The notes under the pieces were generated by a model. It was not told the DNA's origin, made no database searches, and saw only the letters and a program-made list of their open reading frames with translations. Below, piece by piece: positions 21,996 through 32,718 of a stretch of DNA of 64,000 nt. The stretch lies in the NCBI GenBank assembly GCA_020744425.1, contig JAGMUV010000010.1, forward strand, positions 744,001-808,000. Direction: 5' to 3'. Every line of letters begins with the position of its first letter. Position 1 is the stretch's first letter. The stretch comes from Dactylonectria macrodidyma (taxonomy: Eukaryota > Ascomycota > Sordariomycetes > Hypocreales > Nectriaceae). A program made the position numbers and the translations under genes.

Positions 21996-22759
21996 TCTGG
22001 ATGCCTACTGTCCTGGCAGGCGTGGCGGAATTCAATGGATCTGATAGCGTCTGAATAATTCTAAGAAATTCGAGTTGCGCAATGCAGTTGATGGTGTAGC
22101 CGAAATCGATTTCGTGGCTGGGTCGCATATAAGTCGTAGGTTGGCAGATTGAGCCGAACAAGATTTAATATAGACAAAGTATTGCAGTCTATGGAAATAC
22201 AATCTCATTTAGCATTAACGTATGTTTTACAACGGGGCCTGCGCATCCGAAGACTCAGAAATCTTGCGTTTCATCGTAACGAGTGCCGAGATCTAGGGTA
22301 TGGCGGGTCCTTGTCCCGGAGCATGACGCCGCGGAACGCGCGCGCACTAAGAATGTGAAGTTAATGATTACAAATTGAAGGTAGTCTTCGGAGTCAACGG
22401 ACTAAAAACAAACCCGTCCCCGAATGTAGCCAAAGATAGTTCTGGGCCGTCAATCCGAGATCACCGTTCCACGCTAATCGTGTCACAACGCTAATTGTTG
22501 AACGTATGCAACACACAGTTATCAATGCCGCTCAGTAGAGGTGTATCGCTTCAAGAATACAAGGACGTGTGACTTGAACATGTCTGTCGAGTATTGTCGC
22601 TTGGGAAATCTCTCCTGCGTCAGTATATGGCCCTCAGGAAGTTCTTAATATTTGTTCAATTTCTCACCCCCGCCTCCCTTAGCATCTTAGAATCCAAGTA
22701 AGCCCAGTTTTCATAAACCGCTCGTGCAGTCGCTAGAGTGAACTTGGAGGACCTGACCA
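21996..22759. other. Intergenic region between two co-oriented genes
   Basis: About 760 bases. Contains the promoter of the FAD dehydrogenase. No additional gene seen. Confidence 0.35.
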
Positions 22760-24403
22760 TTACTTCCTCTCCAACACATATCTGGACCAGTCCTCAAGGC
22801 CCTTCAGGCTTTCCTTCCTCCAATACTGGAGCCCCCCAACCCAGAATAGAGGCTCTTTATTCTTTCCTGGAATGTTCGAACCGTTCCACCAAGACGGGGT
22901 CTCTTTCATGAGGGACCGGCCGTATGCATCCAGATTCTTCTGTCTGTAGTCCGTTGCTGCCTTAGATGAAACCTTCACGGCCGTAGCATGCTCTTTCTCA
23001 AGCTTCTTCAGAAACTCGACTAGCCATTCCACCTGCAATTCCAAGAATGGCGGGCCATTGGCCAAGCCTGAGGGCGCCTGTGGCCCATAGAGCAAAAAGG
23101 CGTTGGGAACTTCCGGAACCATCATGCCAAGGTATGTGTAGATTCCGTTCTTCCATTTGTCCTGTAAAGTTGTGCCGTTTCTGTCTGAGACGTTCATCTC
23201 GTAGAGGCTCCCCGTTACCGAATCGTAGCCTGTTGCCACAATGACGAAGTCAAGGTCGTGGGTCTCTTCGACATCTAGCTCCCCGGTGACGATCCCATTG
23301 TGGACAAATTGTTTGATCGGGTTCTTCTTCAGATCGACTAGCCTCACATTCGGCTGGTCAATCATCTCGTAGTAGTCAACCTCCAAGTTTGGTCTCTTCG
23401 CTCCGATCCACTGAAACTGCTCCAGCGGCGCCATGATGTCGCGCTTCTGGGGATCAGTGATGCGAGACCTGACCTTTTCTGCCCAGAACTGATAGAGCTC
23501 GGCGTTTGCAGCCTTGTCTAGGGCATACTCCGGGTAATTCAAGGACAAGATAGCGTAACTGCCCCTCGACCAGAGTTCTTCATAGCGCTGTCTTCGTTGC
23601 TCCGGTGTCGCGTTATCAAAGGAATCTTGGGGGTTACTGTATGAATATCCTGCCTCATGATGGTACTTGGCTTGCCTAAAATAGGCCTCGTACGAATTTT
23701 TCATTTCTTCAGATTCGTTGTAAGACAGCGATCTTTGTCTCATTGGAAGAGCAGTTGCTGGGGTTCGGATGAAGACGGTAAGGTGACAGTCTTCCTTGGC
23801 TAGATCTTGCAATATTTGCAGACCCGATGCTCCTTGGCCAATAATGCCAATCTTTTTGCCTTTCAGGTCGACGTCTTCCGGCCACGCCGCAGGGTGTATG
23901 ACTCTACCAGAGAAGGCATCCAAGCCGGGGAACTCTGGGATGTAGGGCTTGTTGGTAGTGCCTGTAGCAAAAACTACATAGCGAGACTTGGTAATAAGTC
24001 CACTTTCCGTACGCAAGGTCCAAGTGTTCAACTCAGGGTCAAACCTGGATTCAATGACTCTGGCGTCGAAGATGGCATCCTTGCGAAGATCCAGAGCATC
24101 AGCGATGTGCGAGAAGTACTGCCGAATCTCGGCGTGTCCCGGAAAACGCTCTCGGAAGGTGAACGAGCGCCAAGCTTCTGGCAGGCTCAACTGATAAAGT
24201 GGTGTTTCCGAGTCAACGCGAGCTCCTGGGTATCTGTTGAAGTGCCAAACGCCGCCAAAGTCACTGCCAGCTTCGAGAAGCTTCACAGTATAGCCCAGAT
24301 TCCGGAGCTGGTGCAAGGCAAAGCAACCACCAAAGCCACCGCCGACGATGATGATATCGGCGTCAACTTGGCAAGCAGTGGGGGTGGAGTTCTGAGCAGT
24401 CAT
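22760..24403 (-). CDS. Baeyer-Villiger monooxygenase (class B flavoprotein)
   Basis: Single exon, 547 residues, the typical length of cyclohexanone-monooxygenase-like enzymes. It has the first dinucleotide motif (IIIVGGGFGGCFAL), the Baeyer-Villiger fingerprint FSGRVIHPAAWP, and the second NADPH motif (IGIIGQGASGLQIL). GGVWHFNRYPGARVDSE is the usual FAD-side block, followed by a conserved Tyr-Gln pair. The enzyme inserts oxygen beside a ketone to give an ester or lactone using NADPH and O2. It is divergent from an HSL-type esterase at 24965, which could hydrolyse that ester. No signal peptide; cytosolic. The regiochemistry and substrate cannot be predicted. Confidence 0.93.
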   Translation of the reverse strand: MTAQNSTPTACQVDADIIIVGGGFGGCFALHQLRNLGYTVKLLEAGSDFGGVWHFNRYPGARVDSETPLYQLSLPEAWRSFTFRERFPGHAEIRQYFSHIADALDLRKDAIFDARVIESRFDPELNTWTLRTESGLITKSRYVVFATGTTNKPYIPEFPGLDAFSGRVIHPAAWPEDVDLKGKKIGIIGQGASGLQILQDLAKEDCHLTVFIRTPATALPMRQRSLSYNESEEMKNSYEAYFRQAKYHHEAGYSYSNPQDSFDNATPEQRRQRYEELWSRGSYAILSLNYPEYALDKAANAELYQFWAEKVRSRITDPQKRDIMAPLEQFQWIGAKRPNLEVDYYEMIDQPNVRLVDLKKNPIKQFVHNGIVTGELDVEETHDLDFVIVATGYDSVTGSLYEMNVSDRNGTTLQDKWKNGIYTYLGMMVPEVPNAFLLYGPQAPSGLANGPPFLELQVEWLVEFLKKLEKEHATAVKVSSKAATDYRQKNLDAYGRSLMKETPSWWNGSNIPGKNKEPLFWVGGLQYWRKESLKGLEDWSRYVLERK

Positions 24404-24964
24404 GATGGTGCAAACGAGTTTGTGATGAAAAAGGTTCGTTCAATTGATTGAGTTACCGTTGAGATTGTATCATATCGGCACCAAGCTACCTTTATATTAC
24501 TTGGCTGTTGTATCATTCCCTGGGTGCTACCTACGTGAACTCCCTAGACTTGATCCTCAACTTGCGTAGGACTCCATGTCCTCCACAGAGTTGACTGAGG
24601 GACCGGGATTCATTTACCACGGGTCGCACGGTGAGACAACACCTGACCCGATGCTTCCAACGGCCTCGCCGATGAACCGAGACGCAAATGCCCGGCTTTG
24701 GTACGATGAACTGTCAAGCGGAGTCTCGGAAAATGCGCGTCCCGTGGGATGCACGGCGTTAAAAAAGCCGGAAAATTCCATCGGTGTTCTTGGGCAAACT
24801 AGACCCCGTGACGATGAGGCCAACCTCAAACAGTTAGTTAGGCAAGCGAACCAGGATGGAATCTTTCGTGAGGACAACATAAAAGGTTCACATTTCCAAG
24901 GAGCTCAATAGAAGCCAAGATCGGTATTGTCATCATTTTGTACTCCAGTGGCTCAATCCTTTCT
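24404..24964. promoter_or_regulatory. Divergent promoter of BVMO and esterase
   Basis: 560 bases shared by two divergent genes whose products could act in series. TATA-like TTTATATTAC lies near 24491. An open frame at 24576-24911 (111 codons) runs through it but has no recognisable domain and probably is chance. Confidence 0.45.
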
Positions 24965-25927
24965 ATGCCGATCATAATGGGACTCGAAGTAGACCAGGAA
25001 TTTCTTTCCGCTCTCAGACCCTTCTTGCAAAGCCAGCAAGGAGTTTCCAATCCAAGGGTACATGATATTGAAGGCCGAAGGGCGCGTTACGCCGCCATCG
25101 AAGTGCCTCCGCCACAGATACCTGCGAATGTAATCTTTGAGATTATCCACATTCCAACTGAGGATGGGTTTCAACTGCCCATCTACCACTTCAAGAGAGC
25201 CGACGCAGCCACGGCAAAAGTGCTGTCAGCAGCAGTTATCCATGCACATGGAGGCGGATTGATCGCTCTCAGCCCGGAGATCAGCATTCAACGGCTTTCG
25301 GACATTGTTTCGGAGACAGGAGTCCAGGCATTCTCTGTTGACTATAGACTGGCACCAGAGCATCCCTATCCCACCGCCTTAAACGACTGCTGGGCTTGTC
25401 TCACATGGCTTCATATGAATGCCGAGGTCCTTCATGTCGATCCGAAACGGATTGCCGTAATGGGCGAAAGCGCAGGAGGAGGCCTAGTTGCAGCTTTGAC
25501 CCTTCGGGCTAGAGACGTCAATTTGTCGCCTCCCATCGCTCGACAAATTCTCTCATCTCCTATGCTTGATGACAGAACCAGTCGAGATGTTCCGGGGGAT
25601 TTCAAACTATGGGACACAGAAGATAACCTGACCGCCTGGACCGCCTATTTGGGCAGAACTCCTGGGGGCGAGGATGTTCCCATCTTCGCTGCTCCTGGCC
25701 GTCTTGAAGATGCCGCAGGACTACCGCCAATTTATCTAGACACCAGTCAGTTCGACCTATTTGTCCTAGAGAACCTCAACTACGCTCAGAAATTCGTCGA
25801 GGCAGGCATTGAGACTGAAAGCCACTTGTACCCTGGTCTTCCACATGGGTTTGACGGACTGTTACCGACACATAGAGTAAGCCAGCAATTGGAGGAGAAT
25901 CGAAAGCGCATCATGAGGAGTTTGTAA
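24965..25927 (+). CDS. Alpha/beta hydrolase of the hormone-sensitive lipase family
   Basis: Single exon, 320 residues from the ATG at 24965, or 316 from the ATG at 24977, which has a closer match to family starts. HAHGGGLIAL is the HGGG oxyanion motif, YRLAPEHPYP the conserved block after it, and GESAGGGL the nucleophile elbow with the catalytic Ser. The Asp (TSQFDLFVLEN) and His (GLPHGFDGL) complete the triad. Family members hydrolyse short esters and lactones. It is divergent from the Baeyer-Villiger monooxygenase, so ketone to ester to acid and alcohol is a natural two-step unit. No secretion signal. Confidence 0.92.
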   Translation: MPIIMGLEVDQEFLSALRPFLQSQQGVSNPRVHDIEGRRARYAAIEVPPPQIPANVIFEIIHIPTEDGFQLPIYHFKRADAATAKVLSAAVIHAHGGGLIALSPEISIQRLSDIVSETGVQAFSVDYRLAPEHPYPTALNDCWACLTWLHMNAEVLHVDPKRIAVMGESAGGGLVAALTLRARDVNLSPPIARQILSSPMLDDRTSRDVPGDFKLWDTEDNLTAWTAYLGRTPGGEDVPIFAAPGRLEDAAGLPPIYLDTSQFDLFVLENLNYAQKFVEAGIETESHLYPGLPHGFDGLLPTHRVSQQLEENRKRIMRSL

Positions 25928-26563
25928 ATCTGATGCTCGGCACTCTGAGAGAAAGATGGAAATTATTCATCTTTGGCCTGTAGTTAGCTAGATTGAACAT
26001 GCATTCATGCGACCACTAGCTAGCCAATCTGAGCTTTAACGACAAAGCACGACAAGGTTCCAATGTTGACGTAGCACATAGTCTCTCCCAATTGAACTAC
26101 AGTTTGAAAGGGCCGTATCCAGCCATGCTGTGGTCGTCGTATATACTAGTACTTCTTTCCTACACCGACCTATCACGCAATACTTGAGTACCACCGAGTA
26201 TACCAAATGAGCATCTGAGAAAGTCGCGAGGGCGGAAAATCTGCAGCATCTGTTGAGCTCTGAGCACTGTAACCCGTCACCCTACTGAAACCTTACAACA
26301 CCCAGGAGACCTAAGTATGGAGAAGCCCCTCCCCGTAATCTTCAACTTAAGACGATTAGGCCATTTTGAGACTGGTCTTGAATAAGTGCCGATCGATTAT
26401 AGGCCTGACTTCGGACTACCCCGCAAATCGGTGAGTGTAGGCCTCGTGTTCCGCGCGTTCCACGGGACCCACGCTTCCCGTCTCAATCCATAAAATCCTC
26501 CTCGTACATTCCGTCGGTAGTTTTTCTTTTTTCGTGCCATGCATCAATAGCTGAACTTTCAGA
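25928..26563. other. Intergenic promoter region of regulator
   Basis: About 640 bases. A TATATAC element lies near 26140. No gene seen. Confidence 0.35.
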
Positions 26564-28827
26564 ATGGGCCCATCTGCGAATATTGTACCGAAAGCTGTAA
26601 GGCCCCAGTCCCCAGTCGTCTGCAAGATCAAGGCTAATCTGGCCAGTGCCGAAACTGTCGTGTTCGAAAGGTATTCAAGTCTTAGTTAGCTACGGCCTGA
26701 TCATCATATTGACCGACGCAGATACGCTGTAACAGAGAGAGTCCTTGTTCCAACTGCATCACCTCAAAGATTAGCTGTCAGGGGAACTCCAAGGATGCCG
26801 CGCGCCGTTCAGCAACGAATGAGAGGCCGGCTATGTGAGCACCACTGTTTGAGGCGTGTACGGTTATACTCACTGTATGCAGGCCTATTCGAGACGAAGG
26901 AGGCCTCAATTCCCTTCATGACAGAGTAACGGCTCTTGAGCAACACGTCAAGAGACTTTCAGGCAATGAGAATAATACATCGGATGTCACCGTACTAACC
27001 CCCCAGCAAAGCCCTGGTAGTGTAGACCTGTCTTCCCTAGAGGGCGAGTCCTCCTTCAGGAAGCAGGCTCTGCTTGCCGCTGACATGACTGAATTTGTGT
27101 CATTGGCCAGCGGTGGATCGCCGCAAGTCACTGACAAGCTATCTGACCTACGCAAGCTTCTTGAGAGCAAAGTATCCAAAGAGCCGCCTCAGGCACAAGA
27201 CAGGAATCAAAACCACAGTATCGATTCCTTGCAAAGAAAGATGCCTCCAGCTGAATTCGTCATTCGTTTGCTACGAACACTCAAAGGTGGTGATGCCTTC
27301 GTCCTCCTCAATGCCCCCGCTAAAGGAAAATTCAATAGGGCCGGACTGTCTTCTAGTTTTGTATTTCCCAATCGTGGACTGCAAACAGTTTGAAGACTTG
27401 TGTCGACAGGTATACTTCCCTGTCCAGCCCATCTCAGTTGGAGAAGTCTCGCTTTTGGGCGCCATGCTCTTCATGGTCTTGACTATTCAGAAATGTCTTC
27501 CGCAGCCTGGCTTTTCTGAGGAAGAAATTGAGAGATTTCAATTGGCCTGCAAAGACATTTTCGTTGCTGGCGTGGTGGCATACGAAACTAACATGACCCC
27601 TGCCTTCAACCATTGTTTATTACTCTCCATGGCGGCAAGTACGCCTTCCAGCTACGTTTCTCTCCAGACCTTTCAGAGGTCCCATCTTACTAAGACTATG
27701 CAGATTTCCTTAGCATCAGTTATTAACCTAGATGAATAGGCACTCAACGCACAAACTCAAGGCGATCTTGCGCTTCAGTGGAAGCTATCCTCGACCGCTG
27801 CGAGACACTGTCTTGCCCTTGGCTATCACCGCGAGCATGTGGTAGCTGCATTACCGCCAGATGAAGCAAGTCAAGTCCGTCGTCTATTCTGGCATGTTTA
27901 TTTTTCGGACAAAAGCCTGGTCCTTAGCCTCGGACGAGCCTCCACAATCCAAGATATGGACGTTGACGTCGAACCATACGCCATCTCCGATGACCCTGGC
28001 CGCCAACCTTGGGATCAAACCCTGTTTATATTTATCGAGTTTGCAAAAATACAAGCTCAAGTCTACCAAACTCTCTATTCACCAGCATCACGAAAAAGAA
28101 GCATTGAGGAGAGACGAGTCATCGTGGATACGCTGGAGAAGCGGCTTGCTGATTGGCATGAATCGTGGCAACAACTCGACAGTTCCCAAGCGTATCAAAA
28201 AACAGTTTTCGACAACACCTTCGGCCCAGCCGACGTCACGTACTACTCTACGCTTACCCTTGTCTACCGGGCGGTTGACTTATCGGGACTCCCAAACACG
28301 ATCGCGATGCCCTGCTTCGCGGCAGCGAAGAAGGGTTTGCAAGCTCACGCTACGGTACATGCTCAATACACGCTGCTAGATCGCGAGTCAATGGCCCACT
28401 TTGCAGTTTGGTAAGCGCCGATGCGGCATTCGAACCAAACAAGGAGAAGAAAAGACGGCTAACGTGCTCCAGGGTCCATGTTTACTCCTCCTTGACCCCG
28501 TTTGTCGTCACGTTCCTTCATTGCATTGCAAACTCTGATCATGATGATTTCTCCTTACTCAAATCCTCCTTGGATATCATGGAGCAGACTAGTAACCTAG
28601 TAGACTCTTGCAAACGACCATATGACTTTTGCAAGAGTCTCTATTGCTTTGCTGAAGCGTATATCTCGACATGCTCTGAGACAGGGGGAGGCGACGGGCC
28701 TAATCAGCTCCCCGAAGGAAGATTTGAAGGGGATTGGTTCTTTCCGGAGCCAGAGATGCAAACTCTCTGGTCTTCCCTTATAGCAAATGATTGGTGGGTG
28801 CATCACGGGGAACTCAAATTTTCTTAA
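26564..28827 (+). CDS. Zn2Cys6 transcription factor, paralogue 1 (GC-AG intron)
   Basis: Seven exons (26564-26596, 26647-26670, 26722-26834, 26883-27286, 27339-27634, 27740-28410, 28473-28827) give 631 residues. The zinc cluster is split over three exons: KA, then the 24-nt micro-exon CRNCRVRK, then IRCNRESPCSNCITSKISC, spacing C-x2-C-x6-C-x5-C-x2-C-x6-C. A coiled coil follows (SLHDRVTALEQHVKRL). The middle homology region starts with LLRTLKGPDCLLVLY and has DLCRQVYFPV, STAARHCLALGYHRE and RRLFWHVYFSDKSL. The exon 5 donor at 27635 is GCAAGT, a non-canonical GC-AG site, required to keep frame and match the paralogue at 57521-59765, which has the same seven exons and phases. Nuclear regulator; likely target is the neighbouring BVMO/esterase/KstD genes (inference). 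Confidence 0.85.
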
Positions 28828-30534
28828 AGGAGTTGCTCCTGTCATTGCATCAAGTCCATTTCATACGCCATGAAAGTATCCAGTCATCTTGAATAATCTA
28901 CGAGGTTCAGATTTCTAACCAGCCAAGACCGTTTCTCTCGATAGCATTCCAACTGTCGTTGTGGGATGTTATATGTTTCGAATTAGGTTGTCTCGGCTAT
29001 TAGGGTTGAAGGAACTGCGGTCACATTCATAGTCTGCATTCGAAGGAACTGTCTAGACTAGGATACCAGTTTCGTCTGCAGGAGACGAGGTGTGGTCGGT
29101 TTCAACTTCTCCCATCTTCATCACGGCCTCACGGGGCCAGCATACCCAAGAACCAAGGGACAGCCTGAGATGCATTTTGTGTCGCAATTGACGTGCTATC
29201 AAGCGACCGTTGTCAATGTAAGGTTCTCCGCATCGACGCCGAACACAGGTTTGGAGGGTATTGCAAGGATTCGCATGCAAGCATGCCATTCCACTCATCG
29301 TAGGCTTTTTCGGGAGTGAAGACTGGTCTCCCTCGCCATCAAGCACGTTCTTGTTGAGTCCTTCCTTGGGATCACATTTTTTACACCCCGTGTCGAGTTG
29401 TAGGAGTCTCTAGCGATGGTGATGAGCGTCATGTTTCCAGCATACGGTCTTTCAGGCGCTCGTCAAGCTGTCTATCCCATCGAGCCCAAAGGAAGCAAGA
29501 GATCTTGCAGCGTCGACGATGGTGGGCTACTACGTCTATTGATATATCACGTTCATTCGCTGGGTCTGCCACATCTTGTCGCTGGGATTTTCCGGCTCAA
29601 TCAAGAAATCACGAACGATAGGGTGACCATAGCTTCAGTTAGATAGTCCTGTGCCATTTTTTCTTCACCAGCCGTGGTGCCCATGTCCCCTGTACCCAGA
29701 ACGTAGCTGAGACCCACGTAGCCCTCGCTCATGGCCATCGACAAAAGAATTTCAGATTCACAGCCTATGAGTCGAAACCCTGGAATCTCTGACGCGTCAA
29801 GAACTACCACCAAGAGCCGGGCTGGAGGATCTGATCCCATTTAAGGAATGCGGCGCCGATGACTTCTAGAAGAGTCATCGCCCAGTAGCTGGGAAATAGG
29901 TGGACTTCTTACCAGTTCGGTATCGTCAAATGCGCGCGTCTCGCGCGATCCGCGTGTTTATGAACTCCTCAGCCTACGCTCCCTGCTCCTGATCAGACTA
30001 ATTTCCGAGATTGCTATTTACTGCAGTCCCCTCTAGAGGGCGGGCGCCTTGCTTTTCCTAGACTCGTTCGACAAGTCCGTACTCTTTGAATGCATGGTAA
30101 ATTCACGCGATGTTGTTTCCCCACTCATGCACCTCAGGGTTTTTTATAACCAACGGATTCGCGGATCAACTTCCTCATATCGCTTAGTCGGGCCCATAAA
30201 TAAACGCGTTGAGGGTGAGCCTCTAGTAAGTACTGTGTACAGCTAACCCGTGCACCAGAATTGAGATGCAATAAGTACTTACGACAAGATCCTCATCGCG
30301 CTACAGGTGCTACCCTAAACCACCGTCATCCTCGACTCAACCGATGGTCAATATTAAAGGCATCGAGATGGAATTGATGCAGGTGAATTCGACTTCAACA
30401 AAATCAAGGAGATTGAGGTGGAAGAGGTGCCGCGATTGAAGTTGGTCCCAATAAATATGTTGATCTTGCAGCAATCGAAACGTTATGTATTACCACGTGG
30501 GTAGATTACTCGATCCACTTGGGCAACAATGCCT
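28828..30534. other. Long intergenic region with a GC-rich repeat
   Basis: About 1.7 kb. Open frames exist on both strands (for example 29601-29840 and 29053-29346, minus) but none shows a recognisable domain. A 27-nt GC-rich repeat lies at 29934-29960 and recurs at 32588-32614 on the other side of the next gene. Confidence 0.4.
29934..29960. repeat. GC-rich direct repeat, copy A
   Basis: The 27-nt stretch with core TCGCGCG-N-TCCGCGT matches 32588-32614 at 24 positions, in the same orientation, so the pair brackets the KstD-like gene at 30535-32322. A weaker relative (TCGCGCGGAATCCGCGG) lies near 60676. Function unknown. Confidence 0.5.
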
Positions 30535-32322
30535 CTACCGTGTTTCACTCAAATTGCTAGCTGCGATATACCCATGTGTCATCGCCGGTCCCAGTGTTGA
30601 ACCTGCTCCCAGATACGTCCGTCCCATTATGCTCGCAGCCGTGTTGCCAATAGCATATAATCCAAAAATTACACGAGATTCCTTGTCCAACACGCGCTGG
30701 AACTCATCAGTCAAGAGTCCACCCTTTGTTCCCAGGTCTCCGGGCCAAATCTTGATTGCGTAGTACGGCGATTTGTCGACGGGGGCGAGATTGGGATTGA
30801 CTCCGGCGGTAGGATCACCGAAAAACTGATCATACACCGAGTTTCCTTTGCCAAAGTCTGTGTCAACTCCCTCCCGAGACATGTCATTGAACTTCTCAGT
30901 AGTCTTGACTAGGCCTTCAGGGTCGACCCCGATTTGTCTCGCCAACTCGTCGATGGTCGCAGCCTGGAAGATCCTTCCACTGGCCAAGGCCTCTGTTGAC
31001 GGCTTCACTCTGGCGAAGAGGCCACCAAGTATGTACTTGTTGCGATGGCTCGAGTCCATGATCAGCCAAGCGGGAATGGCCTTGACCTTTTGGTTTCTAG
31101 CGTATTGATCATGACCAGCGTCGGTATATGACTGAGCCTCGTTCATAAATCGAGAACCAGAAGAGTCCACAATGAAGCAATGGGGTCGCGCCCGCTCAAT
31201 AAGGGCAAAAGCAGGTGCACCAGTGACAGGATCCATGATTGTTGGTCCCCACCAGGCATCATCCATGAGAGCTGTTGCTGCACCAAGTCGCATGCCCTCT
31301 TGAATAGCATCGCCCGTGTCTCCTTTGGGAGAGTTGGTCCACTCTGTGCTAGCTGGCTTTGGCATGAACTGTTCTCGCATTTGTCGGTTGTGCGCAAATC
31401 CCCCGGCAGCGAGTATCACACCCCGGATCGTTCTAATGGTTATGAGGCCCTTGGAGGATCTCACCTCCGCCCCTATTACCTCACCCATTGGCCCCTGGAC
31501 TAACTTTGAGAGGCTTGTTCCTAGACGAACATGGCTTCCTCCTTGCCTTAAGTGGAGATACAGAAGCTGTGCCACTAAGCCTCGTCCCAGGCTTGTCAAT
31601 CTCTGGCCAACAAGTGCTCTGGCGATGAGCGGAAGTACTCTCCAAGTTGCGTATACAAATGCACCTATCGAAGATGTAAGGCGTGAGAATACCGGTGCGT
31701 CGTTTGTGTAGATGGCTGCAGGAATGCTGGAAGGCGGTAGCCTTGATTCCCATGCTCCGAGTTTCTTGGTATTGAAAACTTTGGACTCGATAGTTCTACC
31801 GCCACCTTTGCCCATTGCTCCCTCCAAGGGCGGGTAGTAGTCAGGATATCCTTTGCTGAAATGAAAACGGAAGCCTTGCTGCTGGAGAAACTCGATCATC
31901 TTAGGTCCATAGGTGAGATAGGCTTGCCTCTTTGTCAGAGAAGAAGCTGGCCCTACATCACCCACGGCTTGCTCGAAGTATTTCAGAGCATCCTGCTCCG
32001 AGTCTTTGATACCAGCTGCCTTGGATACAGGGTTACAGGGGATCCAGAGTCCCCCACCCGATATAGCCGATGCACCACCAATAGTTTCTTCTTTCTCAAC
32101 GACGATGTTGCGCAAGCCGAGAGCAGTAGCGCGCAGGCTTGCCGTCAAGGCGCCGGCTCCAGAGCCGACGATTAGCACATCGGTTTCTTCGTCAAAGTTT
32201 GTCGGACAGGACTTGGACGCGAAGTTCTTTGCGGTGGATAATAGCCGAGCATTTTGGCTGAGAATGACCCGGTGAATATTGTGAACACCATATCGTAGCA
32301 ACGCTAACCCTGGAGGCCCCAT
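30535..32322 (-). CDS. 3-ketosteroid-delta1-dehydrogenase-like flavoprotein, copy 1
   Basis: Single exon, 595 residues from the ATG at 32322; an upstream in-frame TTG is not used. The FAD motif DVLIVGSGAGALTASLRA leads into EKEETIGGASAISGGGLWIP, the KstD/fumarate reductase SGGG block. The C-terminal region has YYAIKIWPGDLGTKGGLL, then GLYAIGNTAASIMGRTY and GAGSTLGPAMTHGYIAA, which are the signature blocks of 3-ketosteroid-delta1-dehydrogenases. Known reaction: introduction of a C1-C2 double bond into a 3-oxosteroid A-ring, passing electrons through FAD. The N-terminus (ALLRYGVHNIHRVILSQNARLL) is basic and lacks acids, like a mitochondrial presequence. It is a paralogue of 34790-36601. Fungal members may use non-steroid cyclic enones. 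Confidence 0.85.
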   Translation of the reverse strand: MGPPGLALLRYGVHNIHRVILSQNARLLSTAKNFASKSCPTNFDEETDVLIVGSGAGALTASLRATALGLRNIVVEKEETIGGASAISGGGLWIPCNPVSKAAGIKDSEQDALKYFEQAVGDVGPASSLTKRQAYLTYGPKMIEFLQQQGFRFHFSKGYPDYYPPLEGAMGKGGGRTIESKVFNTKKLGAWESRLPPSSIPAAIYTNDAPVFSRLTSSIGAFVYATWRVLPLIARALVGQRLTSLGRGLVAQLLYLHLRQGGSHVRLGTSLSKLVQGPMGEVIGAEVRSSKGLITIRTIRGVILAAGGFAHNRQMREQFMPKPASTEWTNSPKGDTGDAIQEGMRLGAATALMDDAWWGPTIMDPVTGAPAFALIERARPHCFIVDSSGSRFMNEAQSYTDAGHDQYARNQKVKAIPAWLIMDSSHRNKYILGGLFARVKPSTEALASGRIFQAATIDELARQIGVDPEGLVKTTEKFNDMSREGVDTDFGKGNSVYDQFFGDPTAGVNPNLAPVDKSPYYAIKIWPGDLGTKGGLLTDEFQRVLDKESRVIFGLYAIGNTAASIMGRTYLGAGSTLGPAMTHGYIAASNLSETR

Positions 32323-32587
32323 GGCTAAGAGTAGAAGACGCAAAAACGGAGCGTGAGTAGAAAATGAAAGTGAGATATGAAATGGCTCTCGAATTCTTCA
32401 AGGGGTTTCTAAAAAAGGACTGTACTCTGCTGACTCCCCGCTCCTTATTCCAAGTGGAACTCCATCTTCCAACCCCGGGTGCAGCGGAGAGCCTAATGTC
32501 AGCTGCTTACGGCATTTCGGATTCGGCATATGTGAAGCTTCTCTACTTAGGTCACGCCGACTCCGCTAGCTTCCTGCAGTGAGACCC

Positions 32588-32614
32588 GCGCGTTTCGCGC
32601 GCTCCGCGTCTTTA
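32588..32614. repeat. GC-rich direct repeat, copy B
   Basis: Matches copy A at 29934-29960 in 24 of 27 positions, same orientation. It lies about 270 bases upstream of the start of the KstD-like gene. Together the copies bracket that single gene. Confidence 0.5.
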
Positions 32615-32718
32615 CATAGAGTGAGGCACTGCCTTGATAATCTGGAGTAGCAAATACCGCAAAAACAGGCGCCAATATGTTATATCAGACTCAACCTACT
32701 AGAGAGATCGTCTGAAAT

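Noticed and set aside
24576..24911. 111-codon open frame in the BVMO/esterase promoter
   Set aside because: It has no recognisable domain, mixed composition, and overlaps the promoter of two well-supported genes.
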